Shown here in pieces: positions 44,499 to 54,051 of a stretch of DNA of 64,000 nucleotides. Both the position numbers and the translations under genes were made by a program. Source of the stretch: UASB124 sp964446935 (GTDB lineage Bacteria; Babelota; Babeliae; Babelales; RVW-14); assembly GCA_964446935.1 (NCBI GenBank), contig CAYUQI010000001.1, positions 1 through 64,000 on the forward strand. Reading direction: 5' to 3'. A model generated the notes under the pieces. The model saw only the letters and a list, made by a program, of their open reading frames with translations, was not told the DNA's origin and did not search any database. Numbering within the stretch: the first letter of the stretch is position 1; the number at the start of each line of letters is the position of its first letter.

Positions 44499-45908
44499 AT
44501 GAATTTGGAAATCATTGTTGCATTTGGAGTATATTTTTCAATATTAGGGACTATTGGATTCTTCGCTTATCTGCGGAGTAGGAAGACGGCTGATTTTATT
44601 CTTGGTTCCCGTTCACTTAGTTATTGGGTTACGGCGCTTGCTGCACACGCAAGCGATATGAGCGGTTGGTTATTTATGGCGTTTCCTGCAGCTGTGTATG
44701 CTCATGGTTTGATTGAAGCATGGACTGCTGTTGGCCTCGTGGCTTTTATGTATTTGAATTGGCGGTTTGTTGCTCCTAAATTGCGTGCACAGACTGAACG
44801 ATATCATGCTTCCACATTGTCATCATTTTTGGAACAACGATGTAATGATCAAACAGGATTGATACGAAACATAAGTGCATTATTTTGTTTATTGTTTTTT
44901 ATCTTTTATATTTCTGCAAATTTTGTTGCTTTGGGCCATTTGTTTGAATCGATTTTTTCCATTAGTTATTCAACCGGCATTTTTTTAGGTGCGTTGGTTA
45001 TTTTTTATATCTTGCTGGGAGGGTATCTCTCGATTGCATGGGTCGATTTTTTCCAAGGCATGTTTTTGCTCGCTATGATTATTCTGGTACCTGTTATTGC
45101 TTTTTTTACCCTCAATGGGACTCAAGACATTATCCATGCCGCATCTACACGGCATGTTGTCCTTAGTGCTATACCTCGTTCATTAGGAGATTTTGCAACT
45201 GCTCTGTTGCTAGCTATTGGATGGGGACTTGGTTATTTTGGCCAGCCCCACATTGTGACCAAGTTTATGGGGATTAAGGATGTATCTGAAATGCGTAAGG
45301 CGCAGAGGCTTGGATTAACGTGGCAAAGTTTAACACTTTTGGCTGCGATAGGAGTTGGGTTGGTTGGGCTTGCCTTTTTCCCCCAGGGGTTAGCAAATCC
45401 TGAGCTTATTTTTGTTACGATGACCAAACAGTTATTCAGACCATTTTTTGCTGGGCTTATTTTGTGTGCAATTCTTGCTTCAGCGATCAATGTTATTGGT
45501 GCTCAAGTTCTTGCTTCCGCATCGATTTTGGCTGAGGACTTTTACAAACATATTATGAGGCGTAAGCCATCAGATGTTTTGAATCAACAGGTTCAATGGG
45601 CATCTCGTTTAAGTGTTGTTGCTATTTGTGTGCTGTCATTGTGGTTTGCATTGTACAATCAACAAAAAACAATTTATGAACTTGTTTATTATGCATGGGC
45701 GGGCCTTGGTTGTTCATTTGGTCCGATTTTGTTGTTGACTCTGCATAGAGATAATGTTCATACGAACGTGGCACTTGCGGGAATCACCATGGGCGGTGTT
45801 ACCGCAGGACTTTGGCCTCTTGTTAATACAACCATACCTGCGATGATTGTTGGATTTGCTGTAAGCGTTGCGGCTATGGGTGTTGTAGCTATAGTTAACA
45901 GACGATAG
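44499..45908 (+). CDS. putP: Sodium:solute symporter, PutP-like (proline type)
   Basis: 469 residues with about 13 hydrophobic spans, typical of the SSS family. The N-terminal part has SYWVTALAAHASDMSGWLFM and FPAAVYAHGL, the region that forms the sodium and proline sites in PutP. A central stretch has GGYLSIAWVDFFQGMFLL, and a later one WGLGYFGQPHIVTKFMGIK, both characteristic of PutP. The likely substrate is proline, imported with Na+, which suits an amino-acid-scavenging lifestyle. It is convergent with radA, 4 nt between stops. Confidence 0.88.
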   Translation: MNLEIIVAFGVYFSILGTIGFFAYLRSRKTADFILGSRSLSYWVTALAAHASDMSGWLFMAFPAAVYAHGLIEAWTAVGLVAFMYLNWRFVAPKLRAQTERYHASTLSSFLEQRCNDQTGLIRNISALFCLLFFIFYISANFVALGHLFESIFSISYSTGIFLGALVIFYILLGGYLSIAWVDFFQGMFLLAMIILVPVIAFFTLNGTQDIIHAASTRHVVLSAIPRSLGDFATALLLAIGWGLGYFGQPHIVTKFMGIKDVSEMRKAQRLGLTWQSLTLLAAIGVGLVGLAFFPQGLANPELIFVTMTKQLFRPFFAGLILCAILASAINVIGAQVLASASILAEDFYKHIMRRKPSDVLNQQVQWASRLSVVAICVLSLWFALYNQQKTIYELVYYAWAGLGCSFGPILLLTLHRDNVHTNVALAGITMGGVTAGLWPLVNTTIPAMIVGFAVSVAAMGVVAIVNRR

Positions 45909-45912
45909 ACTG

Positions 45913-47274
45913 TTATTCTCCCTCTGGAAACAGCTGTAGAAGCTCATAAACATTCCGAAAACCAATCAGATTACATGAGGTTTTAACCTGTTGAAATTTG
46001 GAAACAAAAATTTGTTCAAGTCCAAATTTTTCGGCTTCTTTAATACATGAACCTATTTGATTGATGGCCTTAACGTTGCCAGTCAGGCTCAGTTCGCCGA
46101 TAGCGACTGCTTTAGCGGGCAGGTTTTTTTGGAAATAACTGGAAAGCAACGCCAGAGCGATTCCGAGATCTGCTGATGATTCTTTTATTTTGAATCCCCC
46201 GCTGACTTTGAAAAAAATGTCATGTGCGCTAAAGCGAATATGGAGATATTTTTCTAAAATTGCGGCAACAAGTACAACTCGTTTGTAATCAAGCCCTGTT
46301 ACCACGCGCTGCGGTACTCCAAACTTTGATTCAACAACGAGTGCTTGGAGCTCAATCAACAGTGGTCGCGTTCCCTCAAGGCAACAAATCATTGAGGCTC
46401 CAACAGAGCCTGATGCTTCGCTCAAAAATTGCTGATTAACGTTGGCTACCTCAACAAGTCCTTGTTCTTGCATTTCAAAGAAGCCAACTTCGTTAATGGT
46501 ACCAAATCGGTTTTTAACTGATCGTAAGATGCGTGTATGCCAACGGTCTTCTGCTTGCAAGTAGAAGACCGCATCAACCATATGCTCAAGAACCTTTGGA
46601 CCAGCCATTTCGCCTTCCTTGGTAATGTGGCCGGTGATAAGAACCGCGATGTTTTGTTCTTTAGCGAGTCGCATGAGATGAAATGCTGCCTCACGTAATT
46701 GAGCAATGGTGCCAGGGATAGCATGAGATTGAAATGAGATATGACAATTTTGGATGGAATCGACGATTAACAAATCAGGTTTTTCCTGTTGTGCTGTTGC
46801 GACAATGGTTTCCAGGCATGCTTCATCTGAAAATAAAAGATTATCATTTGCGACACTGAGGCGTTGTGCTCTACCTTTAACCTGTTCAAGTGATTCTTCT
46901 GACGAAAAATAAATGATTTTGTGTTTGGTAGCAAGAGCATTGGCGACTTGTAGTAACAGCGTTGATTTTCCTATGCCAGGATCGCCTGTTAAGATTATAA
47001 ATGAACCGGGTAAGATACCCCCACCCAAGACGGTATCCCATTCACGAATATTACTGAGCATGCGAGCTTGAGGTGATAATTGAATGTTTGCGATAGGCGT
47101 CAAGACTGCACAATGGGCATTGGCCTGTGGACCTTTGGTTGATGCAAATACGGCCGGCAAAGGTTTTTGTTCAATTAAGCTGTTCCACTCATTGCAGGTT
47201 GGGCAACAACCTACCCATTTAAGAGAGATGTAGCCACAATTGGAGCATGAGAATGATGCCTTGTTTTTGCTCAC
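45913..47274 (-). CDS. radA: DNA repair protein RadA
   Basis: 453 residues, normal length. RadA is a RecA-like helicase that promotes branch migration in recombination. It has an N-terminal C4 zinc finger (CSNCGYISLKWVGCCPTC), Walker A GDPGIGKSTLL, a Walker B-like DLLIVDSIQ, the RadA-specific KNRFG motif, and a C-terminal Lon-protease-like domain (from about 280). The start overlaps the tdk stop by 4 nt. Confidence 0.96.
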   Translation of the reverse strand: MSKNKASFSCSNCGYISLKWVGCCPTCNEWNSLIEQKPLPAVFASTKGPQANAHCAVLTPIANIQLSPQARMLSNIREWDTVLGGGILPGSFIILTGDPGIGKSTLLLQVANALATKHKIIYFSSEESLEQVKGRAQRLSVANDNLLFSDEACLETIVATAQQEKPDLLIVDSIQNCHISFQSHAIPGTIAQLREAAFHLMRLAKEQNIAVLITGHITKEGEMAGPKVLEHMVDAVFYLQAEDRWHTRILRSVKNRFGTINEVGFFEMQEQGLVEVANVNQQFLSEASGSVGASMICCLEGTRPLLIELQALVVESKFGVPQRVVTGLDYKRVVLVAAILEKYLHIRFSAHDIFFKVSGGFKIKESSADLGIALALLSSYFQKNLPAKAVAIGELSLTGNVKAINQIGSCIKEAEKFGLEQIFVSKFQQVKTSCNLIGFRNVYELLQLFPEGE

Positions 47275-47927
47275 AGTGCTTCAGCTGATGAGGTTTGTTT
47301 TGGGGCTGTTGCATATGGTGCATTCGATGTTTGTGGTTTATCAATCGAAAAACAACTACGGCAACGTGCCTCATAAAAATCAGATGCCCCTACGAGAATA
47401 ATTGGATCATCGTATTTGGCTGGTTGACCGTTAATAAGCCGTTGGGTATGGTGAGCTTCTTTACCGCAGCATAAACAAATTGCTTTTAGTTTTATTACAT
47501 CATCAGCTATTGCCATGAGTCGTGGTATGACACCAAATGGTTCTCCGCGGAAATCAAGGTCAAGTCCGGCGGCAATAACATGTTTGCCTGTAGCAACAAG
47601 TGTCTCAATGACGTTGATGATTGGATTGCTAAAAAATTGAACCTCATCAATACCAATAACATCAATATTTGATTGCGCGAGCTCTAATATTTTCTCAAAT
47701 CCTGAAGCATTATCCGAAATTACAAAAGCAAAACGTTCTTTGCCTTCATGTGAAACAATGCAGGTAGGAACTTGATTATAACGTTTGTCGATATGATGTT
47801 TGATGGTGAGAACGCGTTGTTTTGCATATTCAGCACGACGCAGTCGACGCATAAGTTCTTCTGTTTTACCAGAGAACATTGAACCACAAACAACCTCTAA
47901 TCGCCCCGGTTTTATATCTTTAGTCAT
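47271..47927 (-). CDS. tdk: Thymidine kinase (type II)
   Basis: 218 residues. It phosphorylates thymidine to dTMP. The P-loop is GSMFSGKTEELMRRL, a Walker B-like IDVIGIDEVQFF follows, and a zinc-binding lasso domain has CLCCGKEAHHTQR and CRSC. A C-terminal tail rich in Ala, Thr and Ser (about 195-218) goes beyond the conserved core. It indicates nucleoside salvage, consistent with a host-dependent organism. It is coupled to radA. The 244-bp gap upstream (47928-48171) shows no convincing gene. Confidence 0.95.
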   Translation of the reverse strand: MTKDIKPGRLEVVCGSMFSGKTEELMRRLRRAEYAKQRVLTIKHHIDKRYNQVPTCIVSHEGKERFAFVISDNASGFEKILELAQSNIDVIGIDEVQFFSNPIINVIETLVATGKHVIAAGLDLDFRGEPFGVIPRLMAIADDVIKLKAICLCCGKEAHHTQRLINGQPAKYDDPIILVGASDFYEARCRSCFSIDKPQTSNAPYATAPKQTSSAEAL

Positions 47928-48171
47928 GGTACCACCCTCGTAAACATGGATATTTTATGTAATGCCAAATTACAGTATACCATGGTTTGATCAAGACCTT
48001 AATTTGTGGTTCTAAGAAACAGATTTTTGCGCCATGAATTTATTTGCCTTCGCCAGGAGTGCAAATATCACGTCGAAGTTTTCGCGAAGTAGGTGGCTAT
48101 ACTGCACAGGTTGGCTGGCGGACAGGCTGACAAAATGAAGTCTCGGCTCAATGACATATTGATTGCATTTG

Positions 48172-49422
48172 CTAATGAGCGTTTTGGGCTGCAGGTGGTG
48201 GCGCAGGTCGACGTAAGACCAGTCGTCCCAATATACCTGTTTGTGCCCCAATTCCTTCTGCAACACCTTGCCCAACTTGTCGTCCAATAGCCTTAAGATC
48301 AGGATTTGGTTGTTGGTTTCCAGGATCATTTCCCGCTGTATTTGCCATGCCATTTACAGCTGCCCGCAACGCCCCTTCTGTTAAAGAATTTAATTGGTCT
48401 TGAGTTGGCATATTAAGAATGCCTGGTGGGAGATTGTCTCGCAAACTGGAAACAAATTTATTAAAGCGATCTTGATCAGCGAGTATCTCATTGAGCAATT
48501 CAGGCGTGATATGCTGTACAACACTTTTTAGTTTTTCGCGGTTGGCAGGATCATCAAGGCCATTGATAAAGGCATTGACGGCACCACGGCCAGCGCTTTC
48601 ACCAAGTGGCTCAACAATAGCAGTCCAAGCATTACTAAACCATTTTTTAATACCACCCCAGTTTGGTAAAACATATTTATAAACAATAATGCTAATGGCA
48701 AAAATAATAACCGAGATAATAACAACTTTTTTGAGTTTACTGGATTGAACCAGTGGCTCCTTGGCTCCATAGGTTTCAAGCAGCATAATAAAAGATGTAA
48801 TCTTTTTTTCATCTATGACAGGTCCAAATTGTTTGTTGATGCTAAGCATTTCACGTTTAATTTTGTCAATTGAGTGTGCCAGTGTTTCTCGTTTTTGTTC
48901 ATAACTCAAAAAGCTTTCATTAATCATGTAGATCATGATAAACAGCTTACTCAGTGCCGATTGGAATGGCTTGAGCACAATACTCTTGTTTATTGCTTTT
49001 AATGAATAAAAGGTTTGGCAGTGTTCAAGTATTTTAGCTACATATTCTTTTTTTAGATTCATGCTGCAAATAAATTGATGAAATTTTAAAAAATAAAATT
49101 TATTAAGGCGTCGCAATAAGTAGATACTATCGGCATCATCTTGTTGCTCAAGCCATTCTATTAATTTAATGATGATGGAACCTTCTTTTTGAACGTCAGG
49201 AAACAGCGAAGCATTAATAATAAGATTGTTGTTGTATGATAATGGAAAGTGTCCATTTTCAACTAATTGATAATATCTGTTTTCAAATGAATCGTAAGCC
49301 TGTTGTATGCGTGTGTCCAGGCCTTCTTCAAGTAAGTTTGTATTAATAGGACTGCTTGCAAAACATGGTAAAAAAAAGTTTATGTATGCTGCAATCGTTA
49401 CAATCCATGGAAGGAACTTCAT
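48172..49422 (-). CDS. Exported single-span membrane protein, function unknown
   Basis: 416 residues. The N-terminal signal peptide is about residues 1-23 (ending CFASS). A helical region (30-225) follows, then one transmembrane helix (about 232-252, VVIISVIIFAISIIVYKYVL), and a C-terminal region of about 160 residues. That region contains WFSNAWTAIVEPLGESAGRG, helical repeats, a QQPNP linker and a Gly-rich GRQVGQGVAEGIGAQTG segment, ending Pro-rich (PAPPPAAQ). No domain is recognised. The topology would place the helical N-terminal part outside the cytoplasm and the tail inside. No operon partner is obvious. Confidence 0.7.
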   Translation of the reverse strand: MKFLPWIVTIAAYINFFLPCFASSPINTNLLEEGLDTRIQQAYDSFENRYYQLVENGHFPLSYNNNLIINASLFPDVQKEGSIIIKLIEWLEQQDDADSIYLLRRLNKFYFLKFHQFICSMNLKKEYVAKILEHCQTFYSLKAINKSIVLKPFQSALSKLFIMIYMINESFLSYEQKRETLAHSIDKIKREMLSINKQFGPVIDEKKITSFIMLLETYGAKEPLVQSSKLKKVVIISVIIFAISIIVYKYVLPNWGGIKKWFSNAWTAIVEPLGESAGRGAVNAFINGLDDPANREKLKSVVQHITPELLNEILADQDRFNKFVSSLRDNLPPGILNMPTQDQLNSLTEGALRAAVNGMANTAGNDPGNQQPNPDLKAIGRQVGQGVAEGIGAQTGILGRLVLRRPAPPPAAQNAH

Positions 49423-49672
49423 CTTTGTATTCCTTCGAGCGTTGTTTGGTTAATATGTTTTATTGATCTATTCCCCCTTAATCAATTTTAGAAGGATGCA
49501 GTGTAAAACAGGAGGGGTTGCAAAGTCAAATGAGACGCGTTCAGCGTGCTAAATGTCATTTTTTGCGTGTTTTTTTATTCTAATTGTCATGTACATGAAG
49601 AAGCAAGATCCTGTGTTTCTAACCTTGTATTTGTTCATTCATTGATAAATCATTTTATAACTGTTTAGTATC

Positions 49673-49707
49673 AAAGGCTGGGAATCTAATAATGATTCTC
49701 GGCCTTT
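49673..49707. terminator. Inverted repeat after glmS, likely terminator
   Basis: 14-nt arms AAAGGCTGGGAATC and GATTCTCGGCCTTT pair with two G-U wobbles around a 7-nt loop, 3 nt past the glmS stop. The T-rich side lies on the plus strand, so its efficiency for glmS is uncertain. The remaining gap to 49422 has no gene. Confidence 0.55.
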
Positions 49708-49710
49708 ATT

Positions 49711-51576
49711 TTATTCAACCGTAACGGCTTTTGCCAAATTACGTGGTTTATCGATGGGGCGTCCTAACTCCCTGGTGATGTAATAGATAAACAGTTGCAT
49801 AACGCCCGTCATGGCCAACGGTGCTAAAAGCGGATGTATAGTAGGGATCACAAAGGCACAATCAGCCATTTCAATGAGCTCTGTTTGATGTTCGAAGGCA
49901 AAGATAATCAAGTGCCCATTACGAGCTTTAACCTCTTGGGCATTAGCAACGAGTTTAGTGTAAATTACCTCATCGAGTACTGAGAATATAACGACAGGTG
50001 TTTTGGCATCAACGAGGGCAATAGGGCCGTGTTTAAGTTCCCCCGATGGATAACATTGTGAAAAAATATACGAAATTTCTTTGAGTTTGAGAGCAGCTTC
50101 CATGGCAAAAGGATAGCTGATATGCCGTCCTAAAAATATGAAGCGGTCATAATGAGCATAGCGTGGTGCATATTTGGTCGCAATATCAAATTTATAGGTT
50201 TCGAGTGTTGATTCCAGAATCTCTGCAACTAATAGTAATTGTTCTTCGGCATAATGGAATTGTTGTAACGAAAGTTGTTTTCTTTCTGCTGCCATGCGAT
50301 GTGCGAGCCAAAAAAGAATAGCCATTTGGGCTGAAAAAGCTTTGGTTGATGCCACAGAAATTTCAGGGCCAGCTTGCATAAGCAATGAGCCCTTAGCTTC
50401 ACGGACGATTGAGCTTGCAGGAACATTTGAAATAGCAATGGTGTGTTGATTGAATGAATTGATCAAACGCATTGCTTCAAGCGTGTCAGCTGTTTCGCCG
50501 GATTGCGAAATCAACATGAAAAGGCTATTTTCTTCAGGAAAAAACGGCATGTAGCGAAATTCTGATGCCAAATAAACACGTGTTGGTATTTTGCAAACAG
50601 CTTCAAAGAAAAATTGCGCTATGCGGGCTGCGTGCCATGATGTGCCAGCGGCAATGAGGCTTAGATGTCGAAGATTCTGTACCTGTTGTACCGACAAACC
50701 CATCTGGCGCCAGAGCGCTGTCTGCTCATTTGAAGTAGTATCAAGTTGTTTGAGTGACGTGACCGTACGGTTAATGGCCTGTTTTTGTTCATAAATTTCT
50801 TTGAGCATGAAATGTTCAAACCCTTCTTTTTCTACATTCAAAAGAGTTTGATCGATAGGTGTCATAGTATATGGCAACGGGGTGCCATTAAACGAATACA
50901 GCTCTACGCTCTCACGTGTTACTAATGCAATGCTGCTATCTGGCATAAAAAGTGCGTTCGATGTTTTATCTGCAAATGCAAGTACATCCGAGGCGACAAA
51001 GTTTTCATGAGCGCCAACTCCAATAACCATGGGTGATTTGTGGCGGACAACCATGAGCATGTGTGGATATTCTTTACTGAGGGCGATGAAGGCAAAAGCT
51101 CCTTTAATGGTGTGTACGAGATCAATTAAAGCTTGTTTTGGATTGTTTGGATGCTTCTTAAGGGAATCGCTCAAAAGGTGTGCTATGACTTCGGTATCCG
51201 TTTGCGATGTGAAGGTATGTCCTTTGTTGATAAGTTCTTGACGTGTCCGTGTATGTTCTTCAACAATGCCGTTGTGGACAATAGCAAGCGTTTTTTTGCA
51301 ATTAAAATGGGGGTGCGTATTATTTAAAGTAACCGCTCCATGAGTTGCCCATCGTGTGTGGCCTATACCAACAGGGCCATCCTTTTCAATTGACATTGAA
51401 AGGTTTTTGATTGGTTCGTTTGTGCCACATTCTTTTTTCACATACAAGGAGTTTGTATCAGAAGTGATACAAGTAAAGCCAGCAGAATCATAACCACGAT
51501 ATTCAAGCCGAGATAAGCCTTCTGAAATAACTTTCTTACTTGAGCCAGAACCGATATATCCAACAATACCGCACAT
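49711..51576 (-). CDS. glmS: Glutamine--fructose-6-phosphate aminotransferase (intact)
   Basis: 621 residues. It makes glucosamine-6-phosphate from fructose-6-phosphate and glutamine, the entry to peptidoglycan and LPS amino sugars. The N terminus is MCGIVGYIGS with the essential Cys2. RLEYRGYDSAGF and HTRWATHG are the glutaminase markers. The SIS domains keep SGETADTLEAMR, ASTKAFSAQ, KEISYIF and GELKHGPIALV. The tail DKPRNLAKAVTVE carries the conserved Lys. A second, catalytically altered copy lies at 42478-44397. No glmS ribozyme-like structure was recognised upstream. Confidence 0.96.
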   Translation of the reverse strand: MCGIVGYIGSGSSKKVISEGLSRLEYRGYDSAGFTCITSDTNSLYVKKECGTNEPIKNLSMSIEKDGPVGIGHTRWATHGAVTLNNTHPHFNCKKTLAIVHNGIVEEHTRTRQELINKGHTFTSQTDTEVIAHLLSDSLKKHPNNPKQALIDLVHTIKGAFAFIALSKEYPHMLMVVRHKSPMVIGVGAHENFVASDVLAFADKTSNALFMPDSSIALVTRESVELYSFNGTPLPYTMTPIDQTLLNVEKEGFEHFMLKEIYEQKQAINRTVTSLKQLDTTSNEQTALWRQMGLSVQQVQNLRHLSLIAAGTSWHAARIAQFFFEAVCKIPTRVYLASEFRYMPFFPEENSLFMLISQSGETADTLEAMRLINSFNQHTIAISNVPASSIVREAKGSLLMQAGPEISVASTKAFSAQMAILFWLAHRMAAERKQLSLQQFHYAEEQLLLVAEILESTLETYKFDIATKYAPRYAHYDRFIFLGRHISYPFAMEAALKLKEISYIFSQCYPSGELKHGPIALVDAKTPVVIFSVLDEVIYTKLVANAQEVKARNGHLIIFAFEHQTELIEMADCAFVIPTIHPLLAPLAMTGVMQLFIYYITRELGRPIDKPRNLAKAVTVE

Positions 51577-51946
51577 GAAAAACCTTTCTACATCGCAAGA
51601 GTTTAAAACACTAGTATGCCAGGGGTTGCGTTCTTATTCAAAATAAAGGCATAAAATCTAATGAAGATGGATGAATATAACCGTTTGTGCGGTCTTAGAG
51701 CGTGGTTTGTTTGGTTTTTACATCATGCCAATAGCGTGTTATAACTATCTTTTGTCACCCTGAACTCCTAAGTGAGTTTGCGGTAGTAAATGTTTTCCTT
51801 TGTCATCCTGAATTAATTTCAGGATCAACATTCCAATGTTATTATTCCGAAATAGCATGGATGCTGAAATGCGTTTAGCATGACAAAAAACGGAAGCCAT
51901 TTATTTGTTGACACTATGGATACGTTTGAGCAATGAAAGATTAACG
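51577..51946. other. 370-bp intergenic region with short palindromic repeats
   Basis: There is no gene here. It contains the repeat described at 51748-51890 and an upstream AT-rich stretch. A TTGACA at 51908-51913 lies shortly before the decarboxylase gene, but no good -10 follows at the right distance, so I do not call a promoter. Confidence 0.6.
51748..51890. repeat. Palindromic intergenic repeat, one partial and one complete unit
   Basis: TTTGTCACCCTGAA near 51751 and TTTGTCATCCTGAA at 51799 are near-identical unit heads. The second unit has an inner hairpin CCTGAA-TTAAT-TTCAGG. It then has ATGCT...AGCAT, and ends at 51880-51887 with ATGACAAA, the inverse of its TTTGTCAT head. This looks like a small non-coding palindromic element. 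Confidence 0.6.
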
Positions 51947-52888
51947 ATGGCAACAAAGCGTGTTTTAGTAACCGGGGGTTCTGGTTTTTTGGGAAGTCAT
52001 TTATGCAAAGCTTTGGTGATGCAAGGACATCAGGTAACGGTGCTTGATAACTTGTATACCGGTAATCTTAACAATCTTGCATCAATTCGAAACAATCCCA
52101 ATTTTACTTTCAAAAAACATGATGTTATTGAGCCATTTGACATGGACGTTGATTGGATTTTTAATTTTGCCTGTCCAGCATCGCCACCGCATTATCAAAA
52201 GAATTCAATTTTTACTACAAAAACAAGCGTTTTTGGCGCGCTTAACATGCTTGAGCTTGCGCGCAAATATAATGCTCGCATTATGCAAGCATCAACGAGT
52301 GAGGTATACGGCAATCCATTGGTGCATCCGCAGACAGAACGATACGTTGGCAATGTTAACCCTATTGGTCCACGTGCTTGTTATGACGAGGGTAAGCGTT
52401 GCGCTGAATCATTATTCTTTGATTACAAGCGTATGTATAATGTTGATATTAAAGTGATTAGAATTTTTAATACGTATGGCCCATATATGGATCCTTATGA
52501 TGGTCGAGTGGTGAGCAACTTTATCGTTCAGGCATTAAAGCGTGAGCCATTGACTATGTATGGTGATGGAACACAAACACGGTCTTTTTGTTACGTTGAT
52601 GATTTAATAGCTGGTATCCTGGCCATGATGAATTCTGATGCAACCCTTACTGGACCAGTAAATTTAGGAAATCCAACAGAATTCACCTTGCTTGATTTAG
52701 CTAAAAAAATCCAAACATTGATTGGTAGTCGGTTGCCTATTCTGTTTAAGCCTTTGCCTCAAGATGATCCAACACAACGGAAACCTGATATTTCTTTAGC
52801 AAAAAAAATGTTGGGATGGGAGCCAAAAGTTAATTTGGAAACAGGGTTACGACATACCATTGATTATTTTACGCAGCTGCTATCATGA
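51947..52888 (+). CDS. UDP-glucuronate decarboxylase (UDP-xylose synthase) family
   Basis: 313 residues from ATG 51947; earlier codons are not part of the fold. A short-chain dehydrogenase fold is shown by VLVTGGSGFLGSHLCKAL for NAD and an ACPASPPHYQKNSI loop typical of UXS. STSEVYGNP follows, then the YDEGKRCAE catalytic Tyr/Lys and FCYVDDLIAGI. UXS converts UDP-glucuronate to UDP-xylose, and a UDP-glucose dehydrogenase that would supply UDP-glucuronate is encoded in the same cluster (58206-59597). The 4-nt overlap with the next glycosyltransferase marks the operon start. Confidence 0.88.
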   Translation: MATKRVLVTGGSGFLGSHLCKALVMQGHQVTVLDNLYTGNLNNLASIRNNPNFTFKKHDVIEPFDMDVDWIFNFACPASPPHYQKNSIFTTKTSVFGALNMLELARKYNARIMQASTSEVYGNPLVHPQTERYVGNVNPIGPRACYDEGKRCAESLFFDYKRMYNVDIKVIRIFNTYGPYMDPYDGRVVSNFIVQALKREPLTMYGDGTQTRSFCYVDDLIAGILAMMNSDATLTGPVNLGNPTEFTLLDLAKKIQTLIGSRLPILFKPLPQDDPTQRKPDISLAKKMLGWEPKVNLETGLRHTIDYFTQLLS

Positions 52889-54051
52889 AAGTTGTTATTT
52901 CAGCCGGTGGGCGTTTTCATGCTCATCAGTTAGCCAATCAGCTGATCAAACGAAATGCACTTGGTGCTTTTTTTACGTTCGATTACACCAGCGTTGATAG
53001 AAAAAAAATTCCACCGCACTATGTTCATTGCATTAAACGATGCAAAGTGATGAATGATGCCTTTGTTGCTCTGCAGCTTGGACGGGTATGGGATAAATCT
53101 CGTTTTAATGTCTTTAAAGATACTATGTTTGATCGCTGTGTAAGTAAACAATTGAATTGGGTTGAGCCCTTCGATTTGTTTGTTGGATGGGCACATTATT
53201 CTGGTCATTCGATACCTGCTGCTCGTAAGGCTGGTGCGCGAATAATCATTGAATCAGGGTCGTGTCATATTCAGGTTCAACAAAAACTTCTACAACAAGA
53301 ATATGAACGATGGGGTGTGCCATTTCAGCCAATTCATGCACAAACAGTAGAAAAGATGATTAATGAATATAATCAGGCTGATTACATTATGACGCTTTCA
53401 TCATTTGCTCATGATAGTTTTATTACACAAGGTTTTGTACCAACAAAGGTTTTGAAAGTTCCATGTGGCATGAATGTTGAGTATTTTTCAGATGATAAAA
53501 ATTATATTCAAAAGAAAGATAAATTCCGTGTTATTTTTGTTGGGTTGGTAACGTTACGCAAAGGAATCCATTACCTTTTGCAAGCGTGGCATGAGTTGCA
53601 TTTACCGCTTAAGGATACTGAATTGGTGATTGTTGGTGCATTACAGAAAGATTTTGCTGCTATCAAGCAAAACTTACCAATTGATTCAAATATTATTTTT
53701 GTAGGCCCTGTTTCACGTGAGCGGCTTAAAGCGTTGTATCAGCAATCATCACTTTTCGTTTTGCCTTCTATTGAGGACGGTTTTGGTATGGTTATTGGGG
53801 AAGCAATGGCAAGCAAACTTCCTGTTGTATGCACTACCAATACGGCTGCGCCAGAAATTATTATCGATGGTTTGCATGGTTTTTTAGTGCCTCCACAATC
53901 CATTGATATGCTTGCTGAAAAAATTCAATGGTGTTATCAACATCAAGAGGAGGCGTCAGAAATGGGGTTGTTGGGTTATGAACGTATACAAGATTTTACA
54001 TGGGATGTGTATGGACAAAATGTGTATAACGTGTACGAGGGTTTACTTTGA
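52885..54051 (+). CDS. Glycosyltransferase, GT4 family
   Basis: 388 residues, GT-B fold. The C-terminal nucleotide-sugar domain has FRVIFVGLVTLRKGIHYLLQ and the EX7E motif in EDGFGMVIGEAMASKLPVV, the GT4 signature. The N-terminal acceptor domain contains GWAHYSGHSIPAARKAGARI. It is a retaining transferase of unknown donor and acceptor. Overlap with the decarboxylase gene suggests a shared glycan pathway. Confidence 0.88.
   Translation: MKVVISAGGRFHAHQLANQLIKRNALGAFFTFDYTSVDRKKIPPHYVHCIKRCKVMNDAFVALQLGRVWDKSRFNVFKDTMFDRCVSKQLNWVEPFDLFVGWAHYSGHSIPAARKAGARIIIESGSCHIQVQQKLLQQEYERWGVPFQPIHAQTVEKMINEYNQADYIMTLSSFAHDSFITQGFVPTKVLKVPCGMNVEYFSDDKNYIQKKDKFRVIFVGLVTLRKGIHYLLQAWHELHLPLKDTELVIVGALQKDFAAIKQNLPIDSNIIFVGPVSRERLKALYQQSSLFVLPSIEDGFGMVIGEAMASKLPVVCTTNTAAPEIIIDGLHGFLVPPQSIDMLAEKIQWCYQHQEEASEMGLLGYERIQDFTWDVYGQNVYNVYEGLL

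Noticed and set aside
48012..48353. Minus-strand open frame of 113 codons overlapping the end of the exported membrane protein
   Set aside because: Its first half is an out-of-frame reading of a well-formed protein. The remainder has no recognisable motif or ribosome binding site, so a frameshifted gene is not supported.
51577..51946. glmS ribozyme or riboswitch upstream of glmS
   Set aside because: No recognisable ribozyme core, and the strand-appropriate leader is filled by unrelated palindromic repeats.
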